Shown piece after piece: positions 52,604 through 61,479 of a stretch of DNA of 62,993 nt; the stretch's first letter is position 1; each line of letters begins with the position of its first letter. The notes beneath the pieces are model-generated. The model had not been told where the DNA came from and made no database searches. It saw only the letters and a program-made list of their open reading frames with translations. Source of the DNA: Candidatus Latescibacterota bacterium (GTDB lineage Bacteria > Krumholzibacteriota > Krumholzibacteriia > WVZY01); contig WVZY01000017.1 of the NCBI GenBank assembly GCA_011772205.1, positions 1 through 62,993 of the forward strand. Direction: 5' to 3'. The position numbers were made by a program, and so were the translations under genes.

Positions 52604-55486
52604 GTGCGCAGCAACAAAAGGATTCCCTTTGTGCGAAATACCAACCACGGTCCGGGGGAGCCTCGACGGAACAAGGCTTCGCGCCGCCGGCCTGAGAGGC
52701 ATACATCTTCGGGCTGCCGGCCGTCATCCCCAGCGCTTTCGAATGTGCCGGCAATGTCACTCAGTGCACTCACCGTGCTGGTGCTTCTGCTTGTCGTTTC
52801 CCTGATGCCGGCGGATACGTTTTCGTCCGATAAAAAAATCCCATCGCAAGAACCTCAGATCTCACCGATGGGAGCGATTGCTAGGGGGGATGTCCCCAGA
52901 CCGGACTATCAGGATTATCTAAAGAAATTCAATGGACCCCTTCGCGTTCCCTTCACTCCTCTCGGTCTGCAAGGCGACGACCGGCTCGTTCACGATCCGA
53001 CGGCCGCCGGTTTTCAAAGCGAAAACACCATTGCGGTCAACGGCAGTGACGTCGTGGTCGGATTCAACGATATCCGGGGATTTGGTGCCACGGTGAGCGT
53101 GTCCGGCTATGCGTACTCGAGCGACGGCGGAATGACATGGACGGATGGGGGACAGCTGCCGCTTCTTACAGGGGCCGATCAAGTTTATGGGGATCCCGAT
53201 GTAAAGACGTGGACGGATCCCGTGAGCAGTGACGTGTATTTCTTCTATTCATCGCTCTATTTTTTTTCAAGCCGGAGCAGTCTCTGCCTTCATGTCTCTA
53301 CCGATGGAGGAGCCACGTGGAGCACGCCCCGCGAAGTCACATCGGCAACCAGCCTGACGGATTTTTGCGATAAAGAGTTCATGGGAGTCGATCCGGAGAC
53401 GGGCAGAATTTTCATCAGCTGGACGAACTTCGGGGCGACCACCACGATGCGGGTGACGTACAGCGACGACTTCGGCCTCACGTGGTCACCAGCGCAAGTG
53501 TTCAATATCAGCGGGCAGGGATCGATTCCGCGCGCGGATCCGAACTCCAACCGGGTGTATATCGCCTGGCGAAGCAGCGGTGCGATCAAGTTTGTCCGGT
53601 CTTCCGACAACGGAGCGACCTGGAGCGGGGTCATGAACGCCGCAACCGGTAACGTCGATCCCGAAAGCCCATACGGTTCGGATCGGATCCATGGGTTCCC
53701 GTCCATGGATGTGGACGGAGCAACAGGGAATGTCTATATCGTTTATGCGTCACGGAACCTCCCTCCTGATTTCAGCGACATTTACTTCGTGATGAGCACC
53801 GACACGGGTGCCACGTGGAGCGCTCCGGCCGCGATCAACTCGAATCCGGGAAACGACCGCGCGCAGTTTTTCCCATGGGTAAGCGTCGAGCAGAATACGG
53901 GGAGAGTCGATGTTATCTGGTACGATCAGATCAGCGGGACGGGGACGTCCGATCTCACCGATGTGTTTCATACACACTCCTTTGATCAGGGTGCCACATG
54001 GGCGTGCCCCGCCCCGCTCACCGATAAGCCGTTTCACGCCGAATACGGCAATGATACCAGCCAACCGAACATCGGCGATTACATTCAGTGCGTGTCGATC
54101 GATGACTTCCTGTATGCATCCTTTGCGAAGACGGATGAGCCGTCGCATCTCACTTATGCTCCGGATAGCTATGTGGATATTTCCGAGGTGGTGCCGGATG
54201 CGGCACCGATCGGTATCATGGATGTAGGGTTCGACGATAAAGGCTGCAATGTACCCAATGGTTGGCTCGAACCGAGGGAGTTCGCCGAACTCAACATAAC
54301 CATCAACTCATTCACCGACTGCGGGACGATTACCGGCATTCACGGCACTCTCTCCACGACAACGGCGCTGGTGGATATTAAAGATGGCAGCGCCGACTTC
54401 GCCGATCTCCTGGGAGCCGGCGCAACCAGCATCAACGTGGATTCGCTGATCGTCTGGATCGACAGCACATTCAGCTGCGGAGATCCGATTGATTTCGTGC
54501 TGAACCTGACGTCGTCAGCAGGAGAGGCGATCATCCCATTCAGGTTATGGACAGGAGTTGAATATGCCACTCTTCTCCTGGAGGAGAATTTTGATACGGT
54601 TACCGCCCCCACGTTGCCTGCCGGATGGGCATGGACGCCCGTATCCGGCACGGCTAATCCGTGGGTTACATCGACGACGTTTTCCTCAACTCCTCCGAAT
54701 GCCGTGTTTTGTGCTGACATCTCTTCCTGGAGCAACAACCGGCTGGTGAGCCCGGTGATCAATGTTCCGGCAGATTGCGATCTGCTCGATGTGGTGTTCC
54801 AAGTCACGCACAACCTGGAAAATTACAATGATCGCAGGGCATGGGACGGCGCGCTTCTCAAAGTGAATATCGGCGGCAGCCAAACGGAGCTTGCCGGCGC
54901 GTTTGCCTCGCTTTTCGATCCGTTCTATCCCTGGCAGCATCTTCGGATGAGCGGTACCGGTTCCAATCCGCTTCAGGATCTCGCTTGCTGGTCGGGTGAT
55001 GTGACGGCCGGCGGCCTCTATGACGTGCATCTTCAGTTTCCGGGTCTCGGCGGGGAGCAGGTCAAGCTGTTCTGGGAGCTTGGCACGGATAACGCCGTTG
55101 GAACGTCTTCGGGAATGTTCGTCGACGACATTGTTGTCACGAGCATCACTCGCGCTTGCCCTACGTGCTCGACGGGTACGGCGGTTGTCACGGAATTGCC
55201 GCGAGCGCCGTTCCAAATTACGGCCATCGTGCCCAATCCGTTCAATCCGGAAACCACGATCCGGTTCACGCTCCCCGAGAGATTGGCAGTAACCGGCGAG
55301 GTGTGGTCTGTCAGCGGCGAGCGGATCCGCGTGCTGGCGCGTGACCGCTACTTCGATGCGGGCGTCAATGATCTTCGCTGGAATGGGAAGAACGACCAGG
55401 GTGAAACGGTTGCGTCGGGCGTTTATTTCGTGCGGTTGAAAACGCGTCTTGGCGCGCAGACCGCACGCGCGGTGCTGTTGAAATAG
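52604..55486 (+). CDS. Large secreted Asp-box (sialidase-fold) protein with Por-type sorting domain
   Basis: A 960-residue protein. GTG start preceded by AAGGAGG. A long basic N-region leads to a hydrophobic export helix at about 51-68 (SLSALTVLVLLLVVSL). Six Asp-boxes mark a beta-propeller: SSDGGMTWT, STDGGATWS, SDDFGLTWS, SSDNGATWS, STDTGATWS and SFDQGATWA. Then come Ig-like domains and a C-terminal FlgD-Ig domain (VPNPFNPETTIRFTL, LRWNGKNDQGE, ASGVYFVRL). Catalytic sialidase residues are not evident, so enzymatic activity is uncertain. Monocistronic, with its own promoter and downstream hairpin. Confidence 0.87.
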   Translation: MRSNKRIPFVRNTNHGPGEPRRNKASRRRPERHTSSGCRPSSPALSNVPAMSLSALTVLVLLLVVSLMPADTFSSDKKIPSQEPQISPMGAIARGDVPRPDYQDYLKKFNGPLRVPFTPLGLQGDDRLVHDPTAAGFQSENTIAVNGSDVVVGFNDIRGFGATVSVSGYAYSSDGGMTWTDGGQLPLLTGADQVYGDPDVKTWTDPVSSDVYFFYSSLYFFSSRSSLCLHVSTDGGATWSTPREVTSATSLTDFCDKEFMGVDPETGRIFISWTNFGATTTMRVTYSDDFGLTWSPAQVFNISGQGSIPRADPNSNRVYIAWRSSGAIKFVRSSDNGATWSGVMNAATGNVDPESPYGSDRIHGFPSMDVDGATGNVYIVYASRNLPPDFSDIYFVMSTDTGATWSAPAAINSNPGNDRAQFFPWVSVEQNTGRVDVIWYDQISGTGTSDLTDVFHTHSFDQGATWACPAPLTDKPFHAEYGNDTSQPNIGDYIQCVSIDDFLYASFAKTDEPSHLTYAPDSYVDISEVVPDAAPIGIMDVGFDDKGCNVPNGWLEPREFAELNITINSFTDCGTITGIHGTLSTTTALVDIKDGSADFADLLGAGATSINVDSLIVWIDSTFSCGDPIDFVLNLTSSAGEAIIPFRLWTGVEYATLLLEENFDTVTAPTLPAGWAWTPVSGTANPWVTSTTFSSTPPNAVFCADISSWSNNRLVSPVINVPADCDLLDVVFQVTHNLENYNDRRAWDGALLKVNIGGSQTELAGAFASLFDPFYPWQHLRMSGTGSNPLQDLACWSGDVTAGGLYDVHLQFPGLGGEQVKLFWELGTDNAVGTSSGMFVDDIVVTSITRACPTCSTGTAVVTELPRAPFQITAIVPNPFNPETTIRFTLPERLAVTGEVWSVSGERIRVLARDRYFDAGVNDLRWNGKNDQGETVASGVYFVRLKTRLGAQTARAVLLK

Positions 55487-55543
55487 CGTCCCGCGCCGCG
55501 GTGAGAATATCGCTAGCCCCGATTTAGCATAGTTGATGCATGG

Positions 55544-55566
55544 TAGGGCGCCTTTTAGGCGCCCTA
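55544..55566 (+). terminator. Possible terminator hairpin (no T-tract)
   Basis: TAGGGCGCC (55544-55552) and GGCGCCCTA (55558-55566), a 9-bp perfect stem with loop TTTTA, about 55 bases after the Asp-box protein. It lacks a trailing run of T, so it may be weak or may stabilise the RNA 3' end. Its core matches the terminator at 52451-52470. Confidence 0.6.
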
Positions 55567-55611
55567 CTCTATGGCCGAAAAGTGGCGGGGTGGGGAACGA
55601 TTGCACGGCAG

Positions 55612-55770
55612 CGAGTAGGAAGGCTTCGTCGGGGTGACGAACCGCTACGCGGGGCGAGCGAGGATCCGCCGCCGGAGGCGGCTAGCCGAGCGAAGGGGGA
55701 ACGTGGTGAGGAATCCCCGCGGAGCCTTCCCACTCTTTTCGGCGCAATGATGTGTCACCCTCATCACGCA
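55612..55770 (-). repeat. Dispersed GC-rich repeat, inverted copy
   Basis: Reads GGGGTGACGAACCGCTACGC, then GAGCGAGGATCCGCCGCCGG, then GAGCGAAGGGGGAACGTGGT and CCCCGCGGAGCC: the inverse of the copies at 61-225 and 19604-19740. Confidence 0.75.
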
Positions 55771-55903
55771 GCTCTTGTGTTCGCGTTGCGGGCACGTTCC
55801 TATTCCCTTGAATGTCCGCGGGCATTCCAGTATGCTTCAAGTTTTAGATACACATCCCTGCATTGAATCTGTTGTTGAGGCATTTCATCAAAGGCTTCGA
55901 ACA

Positions 55904-57217
55904 ATGTCTGGATCCATGATCCGCCGGAATCGCAGCTCGAGCCATGATAACGTAAGTCCGATTATCGTTCTTTGCGTTCTTTTGCTCCTCTTTTGCCCGC
56001 CGATCTCGAGCGCAGCTCAAGATGAAACCATTCGCAATAAAATAGAAGAAGCCCGTTCCCTCCGGGCGGAGGGGAGATACGATCAGGCGCTCGACATGAT
56101 CCAAGCACTTTTCGAGGAACGTATCGAATCCGCCGAACTTCAAAAGCAGCTCCACAACGAGATGATCTTCACTATATTTCTCAAAGGCGATACGAATTTA
56201 TGCGAGGAAAAGGCAAAAGAGGCGCTGCTCATTTTTCCAGAACTTAACGCCGATCCCACGTATTTTCCGCCCCAGCTGAACGATCTGTATGAAAAGCTCA
56301 GAAACGACCTGTTTGGCTCGGTTATCCTCACAACCCGACCTGATTCCTGCAACGTCCTGTTCGGAGATGGTTTTCATGATTATTCGCCGATTCATCGAAA
56401 GTATGTCAAGTCCGGCGAATACGAAGTGACTATTCAGAAGAAAGGCTATCACAAAAAGAAGGATCTGATTCAAATCGAGCCCGGTAAATCGGTCAATGTC
56501 GAGATTTCGCTCGAGAGAGTGGGAAGCCGCCAGGTAAGGATGCTCAGGCCGGGCGTAGAGCTGGGAGGCAGTTTTACGAATTTCGATTACTCTATCGAAG
56601 CGCCGTCTCTTGGTGCAGGTGAAAGACGCGATGGAATCTTTAACTTCACGGCGGGAGGATTTGTTGATATCAGGATTCTCTCCAGGATCATCCTTCAGCC
56701 GGGAATACGGTGGCTTCGTTTTGGGGAAAGCGCCCGGTTCAGCGTCGATCCAGCCACACTCTCGCCTGCGCCGCCGGTCTCCGATCCGGTCCAGCCTCAA
56801 TATATCGAGCGGGCGTTTACCGACTTTACAAGAACCCTCAATTACCTGGCAGTTCCGGTCAAGACCAAGGCGTTGCTCCTCAACAATCCCCGCCTGTTTC
56901 TCACCATTGGATCGGAGTTTGGCTACTTGATATCCGCAAAAGCAAGCGGGGTGACTATCGTTGAAACGGTTCAGCTCGATACCGGCGAGGTAATAAATGT
57001 CGCGGAGACCGAGTTCGACCGGGATGAGACGAGCTCCATGAAATCCATCAATTATAGCATTGATGGAGGCCTTGGTGTGGAATTCCCGATGGGCAATCAT
57101 GCGGCATTCATTTATATGAGGTATTCTCACGGCCTCAGAGGCCTCGTAAAGGAAGGTCAACCGATACCCGACCGGCGGACTCGTGAAATATTGCTATCGG
57201 CAGGGTTTATTTTTTAG
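55904..57217 (+). CDS. PEGA-domain / outer-membrane beta-barrel protein (first paralogue)
   Basis: A 437-residue exported protein: signal peptide (about 18-38, VSPIIVLCVLLLLFCPPISS), a helical repeat segment like TPR (RSLRAEGRYDQALDMIQALF, about 48-115), a PEGA domain (SVILTTRPDSCNVLFG ... EYEVTIQKKGYHKKKD, about 140-195) and a C-terminal barrel (about 210-437) with GFVDIRILSRIILQPGIRWL and a terminal Phe. ATG at 55904 with AAGG seven to ten bases upstream; 55916 is possible. It is a paralogue of the next gene. Confidence 0.82.
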   Translation: MSGSMIRRNRSSSHDNVSPIIVLCVLLLLFCPPISSAAQDETIRNKIEEARSLRAEGRYDQALDMIQALFEERIESAELQKQLHNEMIFTIFLKGDTNLCEEKAKEALLIFPELNADPTYFPPQLNDLYEKLRNDLFGSVILTTRPDSCNVLFGDGFHDYSPIHRKYVKSGEYEVTIQKKGYHKKKDLIQIEPGKSVNVEISLERVGSRQVRMLRPGVELGGSFTNFDYSIEAPSLGAGERRDGIFNFTAGGFVDIRILSRIILQPGIRWLRFGESARFSVDPATLSPAPPVSDPVQPQYIERAFTDFTRTLNYLAVPVKTKALLLNNPRLFLTIGSEFGYLISAKASGVTIVETVQLDTGEVINVAETEFDRDETSSMKSINYSIDGGLGVEFPMGNHAAFIYMRYSHGLRGLVKEGQPIPDRRTREILLSAGFIF

Positions 57218-57276
57218 CGCTTGAAGGACATTGGGACCCGCTGGACTTACAGAAGCTTTTTAAAGGTGGGAGTTCA

Positions 57277-58515
57277 TTGATACTGACACTAAATAACGCT
57301 GCAGGAAGCTCGAGGCAAAGACATCAGCTCCATCTATTCTTGATGATCGCCCTCCTGGTTCCTTCAATTGTATTCGCACAAGCCACTCAAACATTTCCCA
57401 GCATCGAAGACATCAGATCCTTGCGCACGCAGGGTAAATACGACGAGGCGATCGAAATTTTGAATAACATCATTACAGATGACTCTTCACCTGAGGATGT
57501 GCTCGAACAGGTTTATAACGAACTCATTTTTTCGCTGCTTCTGAAAGAGGAGAAAGAAGCGGCAATGGAGGCGGCTCGGAGAGCGCTGCTTCGATTCCCG
57601 GATCTGAAACCTGATCCCGTTTATTATCCGCCAACACTCGGACAAATGTACGACGACCTCAAGAAAGAGATGTTTGGATCGCTGGAACTCCAAACGATTC
57701 CGGAAGCATGCGAAGTGTATTTCGATAACGATTACAAGGGATTGTCACCGTTACGCATCGAATATCTTACCGTGGGACAATACGACGTGAACATAAAAAA
57801 ACAGGGATATAATGATGAGGCATTGAGCGTTCGGATTGATCCCAATACGCTTACCAAGAAAGATGTAGTGCTGAGCAGGATTATCGAATTCCAAAAGCGA
57901 AAGCGAGTTCGCATCGGAGTGGATATCGGTGCGGTCTATGCGTTCATGAAGTATAAAAATCCAGGCGATTCGGATAACGGCGCGCCTTTTTTGGGATTGG
58001 GAGATATTAACGAAGAAAAGGGCGCGTTCCGGTACTCATTCGGTTTGCTGGCAGATATCGCACTCCATGATCGGTTTTCGCTTCAACCAGGTGTGCGCTA
58101 TACGAGACTTGGCGATAGAATTGGTTTCAGCAGCGTGGAGGTTCCCGAGGGGGGCGAGTTCAATTTATACTACGATTACGTATCACTTCCGCTGTCATTC
58201 AAATTTTATCTGTACGGAGCGCCCTCCCTTTATCTGGCTGTTGGAGGCGAACCCGGTTATTTACTGTCGGCTCGGTTGTCGGGAGCGGACCTTCCTCAAG
58301 AGTGGGATATACTGGATTTTTCGAATCGCATGAACCTCTGTATGGTTGGCAACCTGGGAATCGAATTCAAAATAAAAAATTACTACCTTTTCTTTGCCGG
58401 CCATTATTCCTTCGGCCTGACGAGCCTGATCAAGGATTCTCTCAAACAAGCTCCTGTTTCCAGCTCAGATGTGCACACTCGCGAATTGAAATTCTCGACA
58501 GGTATCCTGTTCTAG
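57277..58515 (+). CDS. PEGA-domain / outer-membrane beta-barrel protein (second paralogue)
   Basis: A 412-residue paralogue of the gene before it: signal peptide (about 20-36, LFLMIALLVPSIVFA), TPR-like helices (RSLRTQGKYDEAIEILNNI), PEGA domain (SLELQTIPEACEVYF ... QYDVNIKKQGYNDEAL) and barrel ending TRELKFSTGILF, with the C-terminal Phe typical of outer-membrane proteins. TTG start with AAAGGTGGGAG upstream. Only 59 bases after the first copy, so co-transcribed. Confidence 0.82.
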   Translation: MILTLNNAAGSSRQRHQLHLFLMIALLVPSIVFAQATQTFPSIEDIRSLRTQGKYDEAIEILNNIITDDSSPEDVLEQVYNELIFSLLLKEEKEAAMEAARRALLRFPDLKPDPVYYPPTLGQMYDDLKKEMFGSLELQTIPEACEVYFDNDYKGLSPLRIEYLTVGQYDVNIKKQGYNDEALSVRIDPNTLTKKDVVLSRIIEFQKRKRVRIGVDIGAVYAFMKYKNPGDSDNGAPFLGLGDINEEKGAFRYSFGLLADIALHDRFSLQPGVRYTRLGDRIGFSSVEVPEGGEFNLYYDYVSLPLSFKFYLYGAPSLYLAVGGEPGYLLSARLSGADLPQEWDILDFSNRMNLCMVGNLGIEFKIKNYYLFFAGHYSFGLTSLIKDSLKQAPVSSSDVHTRELKFSTGILF

Positions 58516-58600
58516 ATAATTGCCGTTCGAGCAGTGATAATCAAAAAATCTCGAGGGGCAATCAGCATCCATAAATCGTGGAACGAAGGAAAATGAGCCC

Positions 58601-59089
58601 ATGCGTTGTCTCCGCTGTGCGGTCTTGGTTTGTGTTCAGCTGACTTCGCTGCCGCCCGCACTTCCCTCAGGAGTTTTTTCGGCAAAACCCCTTCTGGCGT
58701 CTCTCACCGGCGTCGCGCAAGCCGAGCGCCTCCCAATCGAGCCCGAAGAGGATAACTCCGAATACATACTCGATCTCGAGACAAATGCTTACAGCCGTCT
58801 GTGGAGAGAAATATGGGACGATGAAGACAACCGCCTCCGGCTCCGGTTGGGAAGCAACAACGTCAGAGATTGGTTTATCGAAGAGGAGCTCAAGTGGACA
58901 GGAACGTCTACCTTCCTGTCTCATAGCAGAGAGAATATCCGCGATCACCGTTTCTACATCGCTTACGAATACCACTTCGGACCGGACAAGGCGGTGCGCA
59001 TCATCGAATCAATAGACTTGGACAGCGAAGACTGGGGACAGTTTTCGATTCACGATCACGGATTTTTCCAGATGCAGTTCGGGTTTTGA
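58601..59089 (+). CDS. Small exported protein, function unknown
   Basis: A 162-residue protein with a hydrophobic N-terminus (CLRCAVLVCVQLTSLPPALP) that probably serves for export. The mature part is acidic and has DHRFYIAYEYHFGPDKAVRI and SIHDHGFFQMQFGF at the end, hinting at beta strands and a C-terminal Phe. AAGGAAAA precedes the ATG. It follows the two PEGA/barrel genes on the same strand and may belong with them. Confidence 0.65.
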   Translation: MRCLRCAVLVCVQLTSLPPALPSGVFSAKPLLASLTGVAQAERLPIEPEEDNSEYILDLETNAYSRLWREIWDDEDNRLRLRLGSNNVRDWFIEEELKWTGTSTFLSHSRENIRDHRFYIAYEYHFGPDKAVRIIESIDLDSEDWGQFSIHDHGFFQMQFGF

Positions 59090-59150
59090 GTTTTCTGCGA
59101 TGTCCCTGAGCTGCTTCAACGTGTAAAGCCTGGGAGGTAATTGATGGGCA

Positions 59151-59183
59151 TGCCTTGATCGCCCCCCGGCTCATGGTCCTCGC
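59151..59183. repeat. Partial copy of the ccm palindromic element
   Basis: 31 of 33 bases match 8535-8567 (TGCCTTGATCGCCCCCCGGC, then TCATGGTCCTCGC). Here the other half of the palindrome is absent. It lies next to the decayed gene at 59240-59857. Confidence 0.7.
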
Positions 59184-59239
59184 ATGATCGCTGCGTGATG
59201 GGGCTTCCTCACCTGCGACTGCCTACTCAAATCCGTCCC

Positions 59240-59857
59240 CTACTTCAGCACGATTAACTTCTTGGTTTGCGTGAAGCCCTTTGTCACCAGTCGATAGAAG
59301 TAAACACCGCTGGGGACAGGGTTGCCCGAATTGCTCCGGCCGTTCCAATGGACCGTGTGGCCGTCGCTTCTCGGGATCTGCTCCCCGCTCACCAGGGTCT
59401 TCACCAACTGACCCGCCGCGTTGTAGATCTTGAGGGAAACATGCGCACGCTCCTTGATTGAGTACTCGATCGTCGTACTCGGTTTGAACGGATTCGGGTA
59501 GTTCTGGGCCAGGTAAGTTGTGGCCGGCATGAGGGTCGGCGATCCGCTTCCTGTAATGCCGTCTGGGCCCAGAAGTGCCCAATCACTTTCGTTTCCATTT
59601 CTATCAATGGCCGACACTTTTTAGTAGTACATTTCATACCACTGCCATTCGGCATCAAAGTAAAACGGATCGGTTGGTGAGCCAATGAGATTTTGAGGTG
59701 CGGGAACGAAACTCTCATCGGGTCCCCTGTAGACGGCGTAGCCGGTAAGATCGGATTCACCGTTCGGGTTCCACGTGATATTTAAACCAGGTGGCTCATC
59801 GCTCTTCTCGCCGGCGAGTGCGGTGGGCGGACTTGGTGCCGTGTTATCCTGTGCCTT
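59240..59857 (-). pseudogene. Decayed secreted protein fragment: Fn3 domain with in-frame stop plus sorting domain
   Basis: Reading the minus strand from about 59857: APSPPTALAGEKSD, then GLNITWNPNGESDLTGYAVY, a fibronectin type III domain, to EWQWYEMYY, where TAA (59621-59623) replaces an expected Tyr codon. The frame then continues with KVSAIDRNGNESDWALLG and the FlgD-Ig domain YPNPFKPSTTIEYSIKE ... SGVYFYRLVTKGFTQTKKL to the stop at 59240. A further stop closes the frame upstream. The C-terminal piece (59240-59617) alone would start with GTG. It resembles the tail at 23735. Confidence 0.8.
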
Positions 59858-60159
59858 CTATTTATTTCGTCCGCTTTGCCATATTTGCACTTAGACTTTT
59901 TCTATTATACCATGCATTTCATGCTTAAGATCATCTTACGTTCCATCAAACTCAAATAACTCCAGACGTTCTCAGTCATCAATTTGGCTCCCCGGTCTGG
60001 ACGTTTAGCGAACCTTTCCAGTGGTTTTCCCCAGGTTCTACTAAGCCGTCCACTACGATCCCAAGGTAGATGAAGCTCAAACTTTTTGTCGGAAATATTG
60101 CCATATTCTGAAGTCTGCAGTATAATACTAGATAGGCGATTTGAAGAGGTGATCAAGTC
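59858..60159. other. Intergenic region before an AT-rich lipoprotein gene
   Basis: About 300 bases; a minus-strand open frame at 59905-60156 shows no recognisable domain and no good start. A near-consensus promoter at 60098-60126 serves the next gene. Confidence 0.5.
60098..60126 (+). promoter_or_regulatory. Near-consensus sigma-70-type promoter
   Basis: TTGCCA (60098-60103, 5/6), 17-base spacer, TATAAT (60121-60126, 6/6). GAGGTGAT lies ahead of the ATG at 60160. This is the best promoter in the window. Confidence 0.8.
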
Positions 60160-60681
60160 ATGAAAAGCACCAACATATTATTGGTTTTCCTCTTAATGAT
60201 AACAGTGTCTTGTTCTGATGAGCGGATTGTACTGGAAAAGCCACCTTTCGAAGGGGGGGCGATTGGCGGTTTAGTCTTCGTTTGGTCGATTTCACAAAAA
60301 AGTACAGGTGATTATGTCAATATAGAAGTAGGTAGCTACTTTTTTGAAAGGATAAGAGATAGAATCGTACGAAAGATTTATCTTCGTAAGGAGATGTCGG
60401 GAGAAATCTCAAGTTCAAGTGCTGATATTTCTAAAGAAGACTGGGATCGAATTGAAAACTTAGTCCAAGGAATATTTACAACCCATCCATATGATATACA
60501 TTGTGATTGCTGTGATGAGACACTTTCATATAGTGAAACGCTTTATTATATACGCGGGATACACGAATGTATTATTGATTCCAAGAGGATTGAAGGATGC
60601 ACGGACGAAGATATTGAGCTTGTCAGAGAACTGTTCAAAGAGCTCAAGGAATCATATTTCCCTGGAGAAAATATGTACTAA
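60160..60681 (+). CDS. Predicted lipoprotein, AT-rich, function unknown
   Basis: A 173-residue protein with signal MKSTNILLVFLLMITVS and Cys18 (lipobox TVSC). The mature part is acidic, with a cluster HCDCCDETLSYSE around 112-124 and a helical C-terminus ending SYFPGENMY. No family recognised. It is visibly richer in A/T than its neighbours, has its own strong promoter, and is followed by a 21-bp hairpin. Together with the adjacent recombinase remnant this suggests acquired DNA. Confidence 0.72.
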   Translation: MKSTNILLVFLLMITVSCSDERIVLEKPPFEGGAIGGLVFVWSISQKSTGDYVNIEVGSYFFERIRDRIVRKIYLRKEMSGEISSSSADISKEDWDRIENLVQGIFTTHPYDIHCDCCDETLSYSETLYYIRGIHECIIDSKRIEGCTDEDIELVRELFKELKESYFPGENMY

Positions 60682-60701
60682 AGAATGTCGCCTAACACTT
60701 A

Positions 60702-60753
60702 TGAGGCCCCCTCCCGAGCATACCCTTTCGAGTATGCTCGGGAGGAGGCCTCA
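60702..60753. terminator. Long near-perfect hairpin after the AT-rich gene
   Basis: TGAGGCC (60702-60708) pairs with GGCCTCA (60747-60753) and CCTCCCGAGCATAC (60710-60723) with GTATGCTCGGGAGG (60732-60745), with one mismatch between them. The eight-base loop is 60724-60731. No T-run follows. It could be a bidirectional terminator or the end of a mobile unit; the preceding GCCTAAC at 60690-60696 resembles an integron core site. Confidence 0.6.
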
Positions 60754-60900
60754 ATGAGTATCAAACCGCTTAAGCTGACGGCTCCCCAAGCTGGACGAAG
60801 TTAGGACGCTAGCTGTAAATTGCCCCCTATAAATCATTGGCTCCCCGGGTCGTTACTCTTCAACTAACCACTCTCTGTTTTTGAGATGCTTTAGCGAGCT

Positions 60901-61398
60901 TTGAGGAATTCGCTATGTGCAAGATTTGCAAGACGGTCGGAATTTTTGGAAGCTACAGGGCTCCTGCGATGCGGTAAATGCAACGCGGTGATGATCTGCT
61001 GTCCTGCAAAATCGGGACAATATTATTACTACACTTGCAACAGTCATTTCAGGCAAGGGAAACACGCTTGTGATTCAAAGTCGGTCGCCAAGGATATGCT
61101 TGAAGCATTTGTTATCGAGAGGCTTAAACAGAATCTCCTCACCGAGGAAAACCTGGCGGAGTTAGTGAAGCTGACAAACGAGGAGATTAAGCAAGGCAAG
61201 AGCCAATATAGAGAGAAGCTTTTGGCCATCGATGCTCAGTTAGAAGCTTTGAAGGGAAAGCTAGATAAGCTCTATGACGCTCTTGAGAGTGGGATGCTGG
61301 ATTTATCCGATTTAGCACCGAGAATCAAAGAGATGAAATCACAGATCGACAAGCTGGAGAACACACGAGCTGATCTTGCTGACGGGAAACAAAGGTGA
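60901..61398 (+). pseudogene. C-terminal remnant of a large serine recombinase
   Basis: Residues from about 20 on match the zinc-ribbon and coiled-coil tail of large serine recombinases: GLLRCGKCNAVMICC, YYYYTCNSHFRQGKHACD (zinc-ribbon Cys pairs) and a long Lys/Glu-rich coiled coil (LLAIDAQLEALKGKLDKLYD ... LAPRIKEMKSQIDKLENTRA). The N-terminal resolvase catalytic domain and the DNA-binding Recombinase domain are missing; upstream sequence has no trace of them. A TTG start is nominal. This is a truncated gene, inactive on its own. Confidence 0.85.
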
Positions 61399-61479
61399 GA
61401 AAGGAAACGTTGATCAGACCAGCAGAACTGAGGGAAAGTGTCTATTAATTTTGGGCAGAGGTTGTCGCATTCAAGCTGA

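Larger units (their letters stand above)
55487..55903. other. Intergenic region with hairpin and dispersed repeat
   Basis: Contains the GGCGCC hairpin (55544-55566) and an inverted copy of the dispersed repeat (55612-55770). No gene. Frames across 55540-55866 simply read the repeat. Confidence 0.6.

Noticed and set aside
52604-55486. Active sialidase
   Set aside because: Six Asp-boxes define a propeller fold, but the arginine triad and catalytic Asp/Tyr/Glu could not be placed, so only a fold-level name is given.
59905-60156. Minus-strand frame of 83 codons
   Set aside because: No recognisable domain and no initiation signal. It overlaps the promoter of the lipoprotein gene.
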